Source: Ruminococcus sp. FC2018 (lineage in GTDB: Bacteria > Bacillota > Clostridia > Oscillospirales > Ruminococcaceae). Taken from it: DNA of 64,000 nt. The position numbers and the translations under genes are program-made. Within the stretch, counting starts at the first letter, position 1, and every line of letters starts with the position of its first letter. The stretch lies in NCBI RefSeq assembly GCF_000621805.1, contig NZ_JHXH01000002.1, positions 124,001-188,000 on the forward strand. The letters run 5' to 3'. Positions 37,049-44,794 of this stretch are shown here, one piece after another. Under the pieces are notes generated by a model. The model saw only the letters and a program-made list of their open reading frames with translations, did no database searches and was not told the DNA's origin.

Positions 37049-37468
37049 TCACACCTCATAGCTTGCGCAGTTGTCCGGTGTTTCGTATACAACTACCTTT
37101 GATACCGCAAGACCCTCACCGGAAAGACGGTCATAGATAGCTTTTGCAAAGTTTTCCGCCGTTGGTCGGAAATCCAGCGGCAAAAGGCGGAACCCCTCAT
37201 CCAGCAAAGCCTCCTCGGTGTTTTTTTTCAAAGAGCCATTTTCGTACAAAAGGCAGTGGTCAAGCTCATCTGCAAGGGCATTCACAATTCTTTTCAGGTC
37301 AGAAAAGTCCATGACCATACCACGCTGCTGACCCTCACTTTGAAGCGAATCGGAGCAGGCGTGCACCTCCATGACCCAGCGGTGCCCGTGGATATTTGCG
37401 CATTTGCCGTTGTAGCCCGCAAGAAAATGTGCGCTGTCAAATGATGCGGAAGTTTTTAAAGTATACAT
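37049..37468 (-). CDS. queD: 6-carboxytetrahydropterin synthase QueD
   Basis: 139 residues. Zinc-binding His in FDSAHFL and NIHGHRW, catalytic Cys in GKCANIHGH, and the C-terminal YETP motif fit QueD/PTPS-I. It turns dihydroneopterin triphosphate into 6-carboxytetrahydropterin. First gene after the preQ1 riboswitch. Confidence 0.95.
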   Translation of the reverse strand: MYTLKTSASFDSAHFLAGYNGKCANIHGHRWVMEVHACSDSLQSEGQQRGMVMDFSDLKRIVNALADELDHCLLYENGSLKKNTEEALLDEGFRLLPLDFRPTAENFAKAIYDRLSGEGLAVSKVVVYETPDNCASYEV

Positions 37469-37486
37469 TTTTCACTCCAGAAATAA

Positions 37487-37518
37487 AAAGTCCCGTCTGT
37501 AAAAAAGCAGACGGGAGC
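37487..37518 (-). terminator. Riboswitch-linked terminator before queD
   Basis: On the minus strand TCCCGTCTG...CAGACGGGA, followed by CTTTTTATTT, 22 nt after the aptamer. Confidence 0.85.
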
Positions 37519-37539
37519 ACATAGTTATCCCATAGTCTG

Positions 37540-37581
37540 CCCTAGTTTTGTTTAACGACAGGATGGTGCAAACGAACTGTC
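37540..37581 (-). ncRNA. preQ1-I riboswitch
   Basis: On the minus strand stem GACAG/CTGTC (37581-37577 with 37561-37557) encloses a C-containing loop, followed by the A-rich tail GTTAAACAAAACTAGGG, whose GG can pair with loop C residues to form the H-type pseudoknot of preQ1-I aptamers. With the terminator downstream it should stop transcription when preQ1 is abundant. Confidence 0.85.
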
Positions 37582-37611
37582 GGGCTGCCTTAAACGGTGT
37601 ACCGGGTAATA

Positions 37612-37639
37612 TTATAACACAAATATCCCCAAAAGTCAA
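37612..37639 (-). promoter_or_regulatory. Promoter of the queuosine operon
   Basis: Minus-strand TTGACT (37639-37634), 16 bp, TATAAT (37617-37612). Confidence 0.75.
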
Positions 37640-37645
37640 GCCGCC

Positions 37646-37774
37646 GCAGCGGCGGTCCGCAAAATCCCTCGCCCACAGCCCGGTGCATGAGGCACATTTG
37701 TTACGGCTCGGGGCACAAATTCCGGGGGTATCTTACATCGGTATGCAGCGGCGGTCCGCAAAATCCCTCGCCCA
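37646..37774. repeat. Pair of 30-bp direct repeats
   Basis: Identical 30-bp copies at 37646-37675 and 37745-37774 (core GGCGGTCCGCAAAATCCCTC), 99 bp apart. A diverged relative is near 26193-26216 (GGGTGCGCAATGCCCTCGCC). Both lie in gaps without genes. Confidence 0.8.
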
Positions 37775-37794
37775 TGGCTTGGCGCAGCAAACGA

Positions 37795-37823
37795 AAGCCC
37801 CCCGATAACTCGGGAGGCTTTTT
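37795..37823 (-). terminator. Terminator after mscL
   Basis: AAGCCCCCCGA, loop TAAC, TCGGGAGGCTTTTT; possibly bidirectional. Confidence 0.75.
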
Positions 37824-37849
37824 AACTTATGTATTATGCCGGGACCGGA

Positions 37850-38290
37850 TCATTCCTCTTTGTTCTCAAGCTTCTCAGCAGCCTCTGCTGTCTTGCCGTT
37901 TGCAAGCAGATCTCTGATCTCGGTGAGCAGCTCAATCTGTGGATCGGGAGCTTCAGGCTCTTCTTCCTTCTTCTTGCGGAACTTGTTGATAGCCTTTATC
38001 ATAATGAATACGCAAAGTGCTGTGAGCAGGAATGTTACGATCGCCTCAATGAACAGGCCGTACATGATAGTAGGCTTATTGCCCCAAGGAATAGTAACGC
38101 TCAGGCTCTTGAAGTTAACACCTGCAAGGATCATTCCCAGGAAAGGAGTGAAGATATCTTCAACCAGTGACTTTACGATAGCTGTGAAAGCGCCGCCGAT
38201 GATGATACCAACAGCCATATCCAGAACGCTGCCGCGGGAAATAAATTCCTTAAATTCTTTTATAAAGCCCTTTTTCTCTTTGTCTGCCAT
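37850..38290 (-). CDS. mscL: Large-conductance mechanosensitive channel MscL
   Basis: 146 residues. The N-terminal amphipathic segment, pore helix TM1 (VLDMAVGIIIGGAFTAIV) and second helix near residues 75-100 match MscL, with a charged C-terminal coiled-coil tail. It opens under membrane tension to release solutes during osmotic downshock. Confidence 0.96.
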   Translation of the reverse strand: MADKEKKGFIKEFKEFISRGSVLDMAVGIIIGGAFTAIVKSLVEDIFTPFLGMILAGVNFKSLSVTIPWGNKPTIMYGLFIEAIVTFLLTALCVFIMIKAINKFRKKKEEEPEAPDPQIELLTEIRDLLANGKTAEAAEKLENKEE

Positions 38291-38324
38291 ATTTTTCGAC
38301 CCCCAAATATAATAATGTACCTAT

Positions 38325-38353
38325 ATTATACAATTTCCGACGGTTTTTGTAAA
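38325..38353 (-). promoter_or_regulatory. Promoter of mscL
   Basis: Minus-strand TTTACA (38353-38348), 17 bp, TATAAT (38330-38325). Confidence 0.7.
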
Positions 38354-38476
38354 TAGGCTGTTAATAGTGTTCACATAAATTTTACATTAACCCGCCGTTT
38401 TTTTATCATGTTTTTGTGCAATGTGCTGAGTTTTAACAGGAAATTATTGGCTATGTTGACTTGGTAAGAGACGGCG

Positions 38477-38506
38477 AAAAAGGACCCGGGGTATGCTCCC
38501 GGATCC
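38477..38506 (-). terminator. Terminator of htrA
   Basis: On the minus strand GGATCCGGG...CCCGGGTCC (one mismatch), followed by TTTTTCG. Confidence 0.75.
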
Positions 38507-38555
38507 GGTGTTTGTTATATCCTTTTTTTATCTGTCACATTGGCATTATGCTTTG

Positions 38556-39893
38556 TCAGTACAGGGGGAAGTTCCCGAAAATATCGAAATCTTCCATATC
38601 CCCCGAGCTGCTTTTGCTTTGTTTCTGAGAGCTTTGGCTGCTTTGTGTCTGCTCGGATGTTTTTTCATCAACGGTTATTGTCACCTCGACGCTGCTGCCG
38701 TTTCTGTTCACCTTACAAACCAGCTTATCGCCTTTTGATGTGGTCTTTATAAAAGAGGTAAGCTCGCTGCCGCTATTTATCTTTTTGCCGTTTATCTCGG
38801 TGATAACGTCGCCCTCTTTAAGACCTGCCTTCTGTGCGGGAGAATCGTCGTAGACTTTTTTGATGACTGCACCCGAAACGTCGTCTTCGGACTGTGCGGA
38901 GGAGGCGGAAATACCTACACCGATATAGGGCGAAGCGGCATACCCGTTTTTGATAAGGCTTTCAATGATAGACTTAACGTTGTCGATAGGTATAGCAAAG
39001 CCTATGTTATCTATGGATGCGGTGCCCATTCCGGAGCTTGAATACTTGGCATTGGTAACGCCTATCACCTCGCCCTGCATATTGAAAAGTGCGCCGCCGG
39101 AATTGCCTGCGTTGATAGCCGCATCGGTCTGGATAAGGCTCATTGTGGTGTTCTCTGCGGTAATAGTTCTGTCAAGTGCACTGACAACGCCTGTTGTAAG
39201 GGAGAAGGTAAGCTCGCCCAGGGGGTTGCCTATGGCTGCCACCTCGTCGCCTACGCTAAGGGCGGAGGAGGAACCAAGCTTAACGGGGGTAAGATCCTGT
39301 GCGTCTATCTTGACAACGGCAATGTCGTTGCTCTCGTCGCTGCCCACAAGCTCGCCCTCGTATTTCTTTCCGTCGTAAAGGGTAACGGTTATCTTGGTGG
39401 CGTCTTCTATAACATGGTGGTTGGTAACTATGTAGCCGTCGCTTGAGATAATGAATCCCGAGCCGGATGCCGCAGCGGTCGTCTTGTAGCCGAAGTAATT
39501 TGTGTTTATGGAAGTGGTTATGCCTACGGTGGAGTTAACGTTTGCTTTATATACCTCTGCCGCAGTCATTTTGCCGTTTTCCGAGGCTGTATCGGCAACG
39601 TTCACGGTGCTGCTGTCTGCTGTTTTGGGAGTGCTCAGAAGCACAGGCTCGTTTTTAGTTTCGTCCTGTGACTGCTGCTGTGAGACCGCAGAGGAGCTGC
39701 TTGACGAGGAGTCTTTAAGTGCAAAATAAGTTCCGCCTGTGCCTATTGCGCCTCCCACAAGGGAAAAGCAAAGGGCAAGGGCGACTATTTTTGAGCCCGG
39801 GGTTTTCTTTGTTTTTTGTATTGGGGTTTGCTGAGAATAATTCTCCTGATAATAATTGTTATTATTGTTGTTATTGTTATAAGACTGATACAT
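38556..39893 (-). CDS. HtrA-like serine protease with PDZ domain
   Basis: 445 residues. An Asn run near the N-terminus (MYQSYN then N8) precedes one membrane anchor (about residues 35-58), a trypsin-like domain with His (NHHVIEDA), Asp (SNDIAVVKI) and Ser (GNSGGAL), and one PDZ domain (about 310-400). It degrades misfolded proteins outside the membrane. The ATG at 39893 is chosen for its upstream GAAAGGA; the Asn run comes from AAT/AAC repeats. Confidence 0.93.
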   Translation of the reverse strand: MYQSYNNNNNNNNYYQENYSQQTPIQKTKKTPGSKIVALALCFSLVGGAIGTGGTYFALKDSSSSSSSAVSQQQSQDETKNEPVLLSTPKTADSSTVNVADTASENGKMTAAEVYKANVNSTVGITTSINTNYFGYKTTAAASGSGFIISSDGYIVTNHHVIEDATKITVTLYDGKKYEGELVGSDESNDIAVVKIDAQDLTPVKLGSSSALSVGDEVAAIGNPLGELTFSLTTGVVSALDRTITAENTTMSLIQTDAAINAGNSGGALFNMQGEVIGVTNAKYSSSGMGTASIDNIGFAIPIDNVKSIIESLIKNGYAASPYIGVGISASSAQSEDDVSGAVIKKVYDDSPAQKAGLKEGDVITEINGKKINSGSELTSFIKTTSKGDKLVCKVNRNGSSVEVTITVDEKTSEQTQSSQSSQKQSKSSSGDMEDFDIFGNFPLY

Positions 39894-40050
39894 GACTGCA
39901 AAATCCTTTCCTGTTTTGGATATGTATAATGATAAGGTCATAACTTAAAAGGAAGTTTAAAGGTTTGTGAAAAAAAAAGGAAAGATTTTTCACACAGTTT
40001 TGACAATGTGACAGGACTTTTCAAACTTCCGGGTGGGAGATAAAAGAACA

Positions 40051-40116
40051 TTGACAAGAAGGGATTTTCGTGCTATACTGAAAGGAAAATCCTACTAAAA
40101 TGGTAGGATTTTTAAA
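40051..40116 (+). promoter_or_regulatory. Promoter running straight into a terminator
   Basis: TTGACA (40051-40056), 17 bp, TATACT (40074-40079), then hairpin AAAATCCTAC/GTAGGATTTT (40087-40113) with T tail. The hairpin also ends the convergent gene at 40155. No plus-strand gene follows. Confidence 0.55.
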
Positions 40117-40154
40117 ATCCCATTGGTACCGGTGGTAAAAGAAAAGCACCGGGT

Positions 40155-41009
40155 CTAACCGATGCTTTCACGGGTGATATATGAATTGACCGTTTCATAT
40201 AGCTGCGCCGCCTCGTTGGGGCAGTGGGAAAGATATGCGGCGACTATGCCTTTTTGGGGGTAAACCATGCAGCGCTGCCCCCATTTTCCCACAATGGAGA
40301 AGTGGTCACGGGCTGCACGGAAGAAGTAGCCGTAGTGGTCGGTGCCGGTGAAAACGTGGGGAGAAACTGCCCGGCTGACGGCTTTTTGCGAGATGAGCTG
40401 CTGACCGTTCCATTTGCCCTTTTGCAGGTAAAGCTGTCCAAGCATGGCAAGCTGATGGACCGTCATTTCCATGCCTGTTGCGCCGTAAAAATGCCCCTGT
40501 GGACAGCGGGTATATTTCGGTGCAGCCATATCCATAGGCTGAAAAATACGCTTTTCAAGATAGCTCATAAGGTCTTGCCCCACGGCGTTTTCACAGGCTG
40601 CACCCACAAGATAGGCGGGGATATTTGAATAGTGGAAGGCTGTGTCGGAAAAGTCCACGTCAAGGGAAAGAATGTACTTCATCCAGTCATCTCCCTCGGG
40701 TCTGAAGGGATAGCTCCCTGCGGTCATGGTGAGAAACCGCTCAAAGGGCAGCTTGTCAAAGCCCTGTGGGAAAGAGCTTTTGTATTTGCTTTCGATAAAA
40801 TCCCCAAGACGGCTCTCAGGGGAAAGTATACCATCGTCACAGCACAGGGAAAACGCCATTGAGGTAACTGACTTTGCAGCTGAGTAAACAGGGTACGCCC
40901 GGTCGGCGTCAAAGCATTTATGCAATGCGACCTCGCCCTGTGTGAGTATTTCTATTGCGTGCACAGAGGAACCGGAGCTTTCAAGCGCACGGCAAAGGTC
41001 TTCAAACAT
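40155..41009 (-). CDS. Serine hydrolase of the beta-lactamase family
   Basis: 284 residues. SxxK motif in YSAAKSVTSMAF and a Tyr motif in HYSNIPAYLVG fit the class C beta-lactamase/penicillin-binding-like family. There is no signal peptide, so a cytoplasmic esterase or peptidase role is more likely than antibiotic resistance. ATG at 41009 is preferred over GTG at 41018 because GGCGGTGAT is better spaced. Confidence 0.85.
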   Translation of the reverse strand: MFEDLCRALESSGSSVHAIEILTQGEVALHKCFDADRAYPVYSAAKSVTSMAFSLCCDDGILSPESRLGDFIESKYKSSFPQGFDKLPFERFLTMTAGSYPFRPEGDDWMKYILSLDVDFSDTAFHYSNIPAYLVGAACENAVGQDLMSYLEKRIFQPMDMAAPKYTRCPQGHFYGATGMEMTVHQLAMLGQLYLQKGKWNGQQLISQKAVSRAVSPHVFTGTDHYGYFFRAARDHFSIVGKWGQRCMVYPQKGIVAAYLSHCPNEAAQLYETVNSYITRESIG

Positions 41010-41038
41010 TTTTATCACCGCCTTAGAATACTAATAAA

Positions 41039-41067
41039 AATATAATTCCAAAGCTGCTTAAAGTCAA
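41039..41067 (-). promoter_or_regulatory. Promoter of the serine hydrolase
   Basis: Minus-strand TTGACT (41067-41062), 17 bp, TATATT (41044-41039). Confidence 0.6.
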
Positions 41068-41183
41068 GAGGCAAGCAAAATGAAAAACGGTGCTTTGGTG
41101 GTATTTTATCCCATAAATGAATAAAATGCAGCGTGTATACTGTTGTTTCAGACGATTTTTCTGTGTGCGAACAAATGATATTA

Positions 41184-41212
41184 TTGACATATCGGCGCAG
41201 TTATGGTATCAT
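41184..41212 (+). promoter_or_regulatory. Promoter of the acyltransferase-GT8 operon
   Basis: TTGACA (41184-41189), 17 bp, TATCAT (41207-41212). Confidence 0.7.
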
Positions 41213-41254
41213 TTTAGAGGACAATGATGATAAAATGCAACAGTGGGTGGTATA

Positions 41255-42037
41255 ATGGACAAGCGTAAGGTTATATATTATTCCGACGAGCTTAACGACG
41301 AATTCTCCACGGCGCAGATAACACCGAGGAAGATCGACGAAAACTATGTCTATATCCACACCTCGCCATTTAAGAGATTTACCCACTTTTTCTGGTACAG
41401 GATAATCGCTACGCCTATTGCTTTTGGCTATATGAAGCTGGTTTTCGGGCACAAGGCAAAGGGAAAGCATAAGCTGAAAAAGCACCTGCATGACGGGTAC
41501 TTTATGTACGGCAACCACACACAGGATATTGCCGACCCGTTTATCCCCAATATTATAAGCTTTCCCAAGACCGACTATGTTATCGTTCACCCCAATAATG
41601 TTTCCATGCCGTTTCTTGGCAGGATAACCCCTTCGCTGGGAGCTTTGCCCATACCCGAGGGTATGCAGGCGTACAGGAATTTTATCGATGCTGTGGAAAC
41701 AAGGATATCTCAGGGGCACTGCGTGGTCATTTATCCCGAAGCCCATATCTGGCCCTACTACACAAAGATAAGAGATTTCCCCGACACCTCCTTTGCTTAT
41801 CCCGCAAAGCTGGGTGTGCCGGTGTACTGCTTTACCAACACCTACCACAAGCCGAGGCTGTTTTCTCAGCCAAGGATAGTCACATACATTGACGGCCCCT
41901 TCTATCCGGATATGGATAAACCTTTGAAGGCACGCAGGAGAGAGCTTCGTGATAAGGTGTACCGCACAATGTGCAAACGGGCGGAAAAGTCCGACCATGT
42001 ACAGATAAGATATATTAAACGGGAGAATAGCAAATGA
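41255..42037 (+). CDS. Lysophospholipid acyltransferase family protein (PlsC-like)
   Basis: 260 residues. The HX4D motif (NHTQDIADPF) and a later YPEAHIWPYY block fit the PlsC superfamily, which moves acyl groups onto hydroxyls of lipids or sugars. Only a weak hydrophobic stretch is present (about 45-65). The stop overlaps the start of the next gene (ATGA). The ATG at 41255 follows GTGGGTGG. Substrate is unknown; clustering with GT8 glycosyltransferases suggests an acylated glycolipid or glycan. Confidence 0.82.
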   Translation: MDKRKVIYYSDELNDEFSTAQITPRKIDENYVYIHTSPFKRFTHFFWYRIIATPIAFGYMKLVFGHKAKGKHKLKKHLHDGYFMYGNHTQDIADPFIPNIISFPKTDYVIVHPNNVSMPFLGRITPSLGALPIPEGMQAYRNFIDAVETRISQGHCVVIYPEAHIWPYYTKIRDFPDTSFAYPAKLGVPVYCFTNTYHKPRLFSQPRIVTYIDGPFYPDMDKPLKARRRELRDKVYRTMCKRAEKSDHVQIRYIKRENSK

Positions 42038-42861
42038 TAGATGTTTTGTTCTGCGGCAACGACGGAGTGTTTGACGGGGTGCTCACCTGCACTCTTTCCA
42101 TACTTATGCGAACACAGACAAAGGAGCCGTTTTGCTTTCATATATTCACAATGGACGTTTCCCACCTTGACGGGAAATACACCTGTATCTCACGGGAGCA
42201 TATCAACTGTCTGGAAAAAACGGTGAAGAGCTATAACAGCGATAATTCCGTTATGCTCCACGATGTGACAAGGTATTACATGAAAGCCTTTTCCGGCTGT
42301 CCCAATGAGGGAGCGTACTGCTCGCCGTATACGCTTATAAGGCTGTTCGCCGACGTGGTAAGGGGTATCCCCGACAAGCTTTTGTACCTTGATGCGGATA
42401 TAATGTTCAACAGGGACGTAAGGCTTCTGTGGGACACCGATCTGACAGACTACGAGTATGCAGCTGCAAGAGACCACTACGGCAAGTATCTTATAAAGCC
42501 CAATTATATCAATGCAGGCGTGGTGCTTTTCAATATGAAGCTTGCACGTGAGACGGGACTTTTCAAGAAAGCACGATGGTGGATAAAGCACAAAAAACTC
42601 GTTTTTGCCGACCAGAGTGCCCTGATACGTTCCACTACACGCAAAAAGATGCTGCCACAGAGGTTCAACGACCAGAAGTTCCTGCACAAGCATACGGTGG
42701 TGCGGCACTTCTCAAAGCGGCTTTTCTGGCTGCCCTATCCCCACACGGACAACATAAAGCAGTGGAACATCCAAAAGGTCCATTCGGTCTTTGGTTACAG
42801 ACAGTTCGATGATATTTACACACAATATCAGAAAATTATAAATCAATCCCCAAAGGAGTAA
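42034..42861 (+). CDS. Glycosyltransferase family 8 protein
   Basis: 275 residues. The metal-binding DxD motif sits in LYLDADIMFNRDV, and NAGVVLFNMKLARETG and ADQSAL match GT8 (LgtC/glycogenin-like retaining transferases using UDP-sugars). Coupled by a 4-bp overlap to the acyltransferase upstream and 2 bp from the fusion gene downstream. Acceptor unknown. Confidence 0.88.
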   Translation: MIDVLFCGNDGVFDGVLTCTLSILMRTQTKEPFCFHIFTMDVSHLDGKYTCISREHINCLEKTVKSYNSDNSVMLHDVTRYYMKAFSGCPNEGAYCSPYTLIRLFADVVRGIPDKLLYLDADIMFNRDVRLLWDTDLTDYEYAAARDHYGKYLIKPNYINAGVVLFNMKLARETGLFKKARWWIKHKKLVFADQSALIRSTTRKKMLPQRFNDQKFLHKHTVVRHFSKRLFWLPYPHTDNIKQWNIQKVHSVFGYRQFDDIYTQYQKIINQSPKE

Positions 42862-42863
42862 AA

Positions 42864-44666
42864 ATGAAGGAAACAATAATACCTATCTTCTATGCCTGCG
42901 ATGATGCCTTTGTAAAGTACACGGTGGTTTCCATGTACTCTATGATACACAACGCATCAAAAGAATACAAGTATGTGCTGCATATCCTGCATACAGAGAT
43001 TTCCGACAAAATGAAGGATATAGTGAGCAGGCTTGCTGACGACAACTTTGAGATAAGCTTTGTTGACGTCAATCCATATTTGCAGTCCATATCGGATAAG
43101 CTGCCTTTGCGTGACTATTACTCAAAGACTACATATTACAGGCTCTTCATCGCAGAGATGTTCCCTCAGTACAGCAAGGCACTGTATATCGACAGCGATA
43201 CGGTGGTGCTGGGTGATGTGAGCAGGCTGTATCTTACCGATATAAAAGACGCTTACCTGGGTGCCTGCCATGAGCAGGCTATGGTACAGACTGATGTGTT
43301 CGGTACCTATGTGGAAAAGGTGGTGGGCGTTTCACGCTATAACTTTTTCAACGCAGGTCTTATGCTTATTAACTGTGAACAGTTCCGTCTGCATTTTGTG
43401 CTGGATAAGTTTATCGATTATCTGCATTACTATAACTTTGTGGTGACTCAGGATGAGGACTACCTCAACCTTATCTGCAAGGACCATGTGTACTGGCTTG
43501 ACCAGCGATGGAACACAGAGACCTTCGGCAAGATTGAATACCCCATAGAGCAGGCGGAGATGATACATTATATCATGAACAACAAGCCATGGCACTATGA
43601 GGACTGTCTGTACGGGGAGTTTTTCTGGAAATACGCACGGCAGACCCAGGTTTACGACGAGGTGCTGGCGGTGCAGCGTTCATACAGCGATGAGAAAAAA
43701 GCACGTGATGCAAAGGCAGGGGAAAAGCTGCTGGAGCTTGCGGTAAGCGAAACAAACCGTGAGGACAATTTCCTTAACCGGATAAACCGTGATAAGCGTG
43801 ACAAGGACCGTGTGGAGATACTTCATAAGATAGAGCAGTATGAGCGTGAGGGACGCTTTGACGAGGACGTGGAAAACGACCCCCCGGGAAGGGTGCTCAT
43901 GCCGGACGAGATAGAGTATGTACGAAAGACCAAATCCGAAAAGCTCAAGACGAAATTCGCTTTTAAAATGGCGCATAAGTTCGTTGACGGGCTTATCGAG
44001 GACAAAAAGCTTATTATAAAAGAGATAAAGGGGATCGAGAATTTCAACGGACTTGAAAGGGGAGCGGTGATAACCTGCAACCACTTCAATGCCTTTGACA
44101 GCTTTGCCATTCAGCTTGCATACGAGGCTGCCAACCAGCCAAACCGCAGCTTCTGGCGTGTTATAAGAGAGGGCAACTACACCTCTTTCCCGGGCTTTTA
44201 CGGCTTTCTGATGCGCCACTGCAACACGCTGCCCCTGTCGTCCAATGTGGACACTATGAAAAAGTTTTTCAAAGCCATAGACGAGCTTCTTGAAAACGGG
44301 GACTACGTGCTGTTTTATCCGGAGCAGAGTATGTGGTGGAATTACCGTAAGCCAAAGCCTTTGAAGAGGGGCGCATTCCTTTGCGCCGCAAGAAGCGCAG
44401 CCCCTGTGCTGCCCTGCTTTATAACCATGAAGGATTCCGACGTTATGGGTGAGGACGGATTCTATGTTCAGGAATACACCATACATATTTCCCCGCCTAT
44501 CTATCCTCAGCAGGGTCTTACCCACCGCCGCCAGGCAGAGATGATGATGAAAAAGAACTACGAGCTTTGGAAGGAGATATACGAGGCAGAGTATCATATA
44601 CCTCTTTCCTACACCACCAGCGGCAATATGGATCAGCTCAAAGGGTTTGTCCCGGAAACAGAATAA
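42864..44666 (+). CDS. GT8 glycosyltransferase fused to PlsC-like acyltransferase
   Basis: 600 residues. Residues 1 to about 265 are a GT8 domain (ALYIDSDTVVLGD with DxD, NAGLMLINCEQF, QDEDYLN). A charged linker (about 270-370) leads to a PlsC-like domain with HX4D (NHFNAFDSFAIQ, about 410) and FYPEQSMWWNYR. The fusion joins on one chain the two activities encoded separately by the two genes before it. This strongly suggests that glycosylation and acylation act on the same molecule. Not a family I can name. Last gene of the operon, followed by a terminator. Confidence 0.85.
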   Translation: MKETIIPIFYACDDAFVKYTVVSMYSMIHNASKEYKYVLHILHTEISDKMKDIVSRLADDNFEISFVDVNPYLQSISDKLPLRDYYSKTTYYRLFIAEMFPQYSKALYIDSDTVVLGDVSRLYLTDIKDAYLGACHEQAMVQTDVFGTYVEKVVGVSRYNFFNAGLMLINCEQFRLHFVLDKFIDYLHYYNFVVTQDEDYLNLICKDHVYWLDQRWNTETFGKIEYPIEQAEMIHYIMNNKPWHYEDCLYGEFFWKYARQTQVYDEVLAVQRSYSDEKKARDAKAGEKLLELAVSETNREDNFLNRINRDKRDKDRVEILHKIEQYEREGRFDEDVENDPPGRVLMPDEIEYVRKTKSEKLKTKFAFKMAHKFVDGLIEDKKLIIKEIKGIENFNGLERGAVITCNHFNAFDSFAIQLAYEAANQPNRSFWRVIREGNYTSFPGFYGFLMRHCNTLPLSSNVDTMKKFFKAIDELLENGDYVLFYPEQSMWWNYRKPKPLKRGAFLCAARSAAPVLPCFITMKDSDVMGEDGFYVQEYTIHISPPIYPQQGLTHRRQAEMMMKKNYELWKEIYEAEYHIPLSYTTSGNMDQLKGFVPETE

Positions 44667-44675
44667 AAAAGCATG

Positions 44676-44706
44676 ACCCGGACGAGGAAGATCGCCCGGG
44701 TTTTTT
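44676..44706 (+). terminator. Terminator of the GT8-acyltransferase operon
   Basis: ACCCGG pairs with CCGGGT, followed by T6. Confidence 0.75.
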
Positions 44707-44746
44707 GTATGAATATGCAATGCAGCGGCAGTTGTCCCTGCGGCAT

Positions 44747-44781
44747 GAAAAAAGCCCGCAGGCAGTGAGCTTACGGGCTTT
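44747..44781 (-). terminator. Terminator of the 44795 gene
   Basis: AAAGCCCG pairs with CGGGCTTT; the minus-strand tail is T-rich. Confidence 0.8.
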
Positions 44782-44794
44782 GTGCGTATTATAT

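Noticed and set aside
37646-37774. CRISPR array
   Set aside because: Only two repeat copies with a 69-bp spacer and no cas genes.
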